NCBI GenBank assembly: GCA_946055715.1
Contig: CAMGGT010000082.1
Location: forward strand, 1-5,421
Source: an uncultured Clostridia bacterium
GTDB lineage: Bacteria > Bacillota > Clostridia > Oscillospirales > CAG-272
Reading direction: 5' to 3'
DNA: 5,421 nucleotides
Positions 5,166-5,421 of this stretch are shown in pieces. Position numbers and translations under genes: made by a program. Numbering within the stretch: position 1 is the stretch's first letter; the number at the start of each line of letters is the position of its first letter. The notes beneath the pieces are model-generated. The model was not told the origin of the DNA. It worked only from the letters and a program-made list of their open reading frames with translations, and ran no database searches.

Positions 5166-5421
5166 ATACTGTGTTGCGGTCTTCAAAACCGCCCCGGCCT
5201 CATATTTGCCGTCATTATGCGATGATTTTTCACGGAAAATGTGCCGAAAGCGGAAAACCCCCTCCACTTTTATCAAAATTGAGGACATCATCCCCCGAAG
5301 TCGCAAATAAGGCAACTATTCGTATGTTCGCGGCTCTTTGAAAGTGAAAGTGCTTTTAAGAATTAAAACTGTCAATCCGATCAAATTTAAGGATGGCATG
5401 TACGCAAAACTGCATGCAAAG
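5166..5421 (+). other. Region downstream of ylmH, possibly ending in the start of another gene
   Basis: No complete gene is supported. A hairpin GCGGT/ACCGC with a 7-base loop lies at 5176-5192. A feeble stem TCAT/ATGA followed by five T (5212-5230) is the only terminator-like element. At the right edge, TTAAGGA (5387-5393) is followed 4 bases later by ATG (5398) and eight open codons (MYAKLHAK) up to the window end. This may be the beginning of a downstream gene, but the evidence is only the ribosome-site-like sequence. A TTGAAA (5338-5343) upstream has no convincing -10 partner. Confidence 0.3.

Noticed and set aside
5212..5230. TCAT/ATGA stem followed by five T, as a ylmH terminator
   Set aside because: A 4-bp AT-rich stem is too weak to support a terminator call.
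5148..5240. A full selenocysteine tRNA around the 5176-5192 arm
   Set aside because: No T-arm with a TTCGA-type loop, no acceptor stem, and the D-arm would overlap the end of ylmH.
4347..5315. A 322-codon minus-strand open frame opposite ylmH
   Set aside because: It starts with TTG without a ribosome site, runs antisense to a clear ylmH gene, and shows no domain.

Overview
The window looks like a stretch of a moderately GC-rich Firmicutes chromosome, probably a Clostridia of the Oscillospiraceae/Ruminococcaceae kind. This is inferred from purine-rich Shine-Dalgarno sites, TTGCGN/TATAAT promoters, a ylmH gene (a family typical of Gram-positive and related bacteria) and a CUT1 sugar importer in an RDD-led operon. 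No genus is claimed. There are two transcription units that point away from each other, with a 0.7 kb intergenic region between them. No insertion sequence, CRISPR array, rRNA or complete tRNA is visible.

Minus strand, 3688 down to 8: a four-gene operon in the order RDD-family membrane protein, MalK/UgpC-type ABC ATPase, MalF-type permease, MalG-type permease. The junctions are an 11-base overlap, a 4-base gap and a 10-base gap, and each downstream Shine-Dalgarno lies in or against the end of the gene before it, so the genes are very likely translationally coupled. The last three form an ATP-driven carbohydrate importer that lacks its substrate-binding protein in this window; that gene may lie just beyond position 1. 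The final permease stops at a TAG where its family normally continues for about 15 more residues. An extended -10 promoter at 3815-3843 drives the operon, and its roughly 120-base leader starts with a three-tier hairpin.

Plus strand, 4074 to 5165: an extended -10 promoter, about 310 bases of leader containing several strong inverted repeats, then ylmH, an S4-domain ribosome-associated RNA-binding protein. The bases after ylmH contain a perfect mimic of a UGA-reading tRNA anticodon arm but no full tRNA, and possibly the first codons of another gene at the right edge.

The genes are conventional. The points most worth following up are the untranslated leaders, the premature-looking TAG in the last permease, and the RDD protein coupled to the ABC importer.
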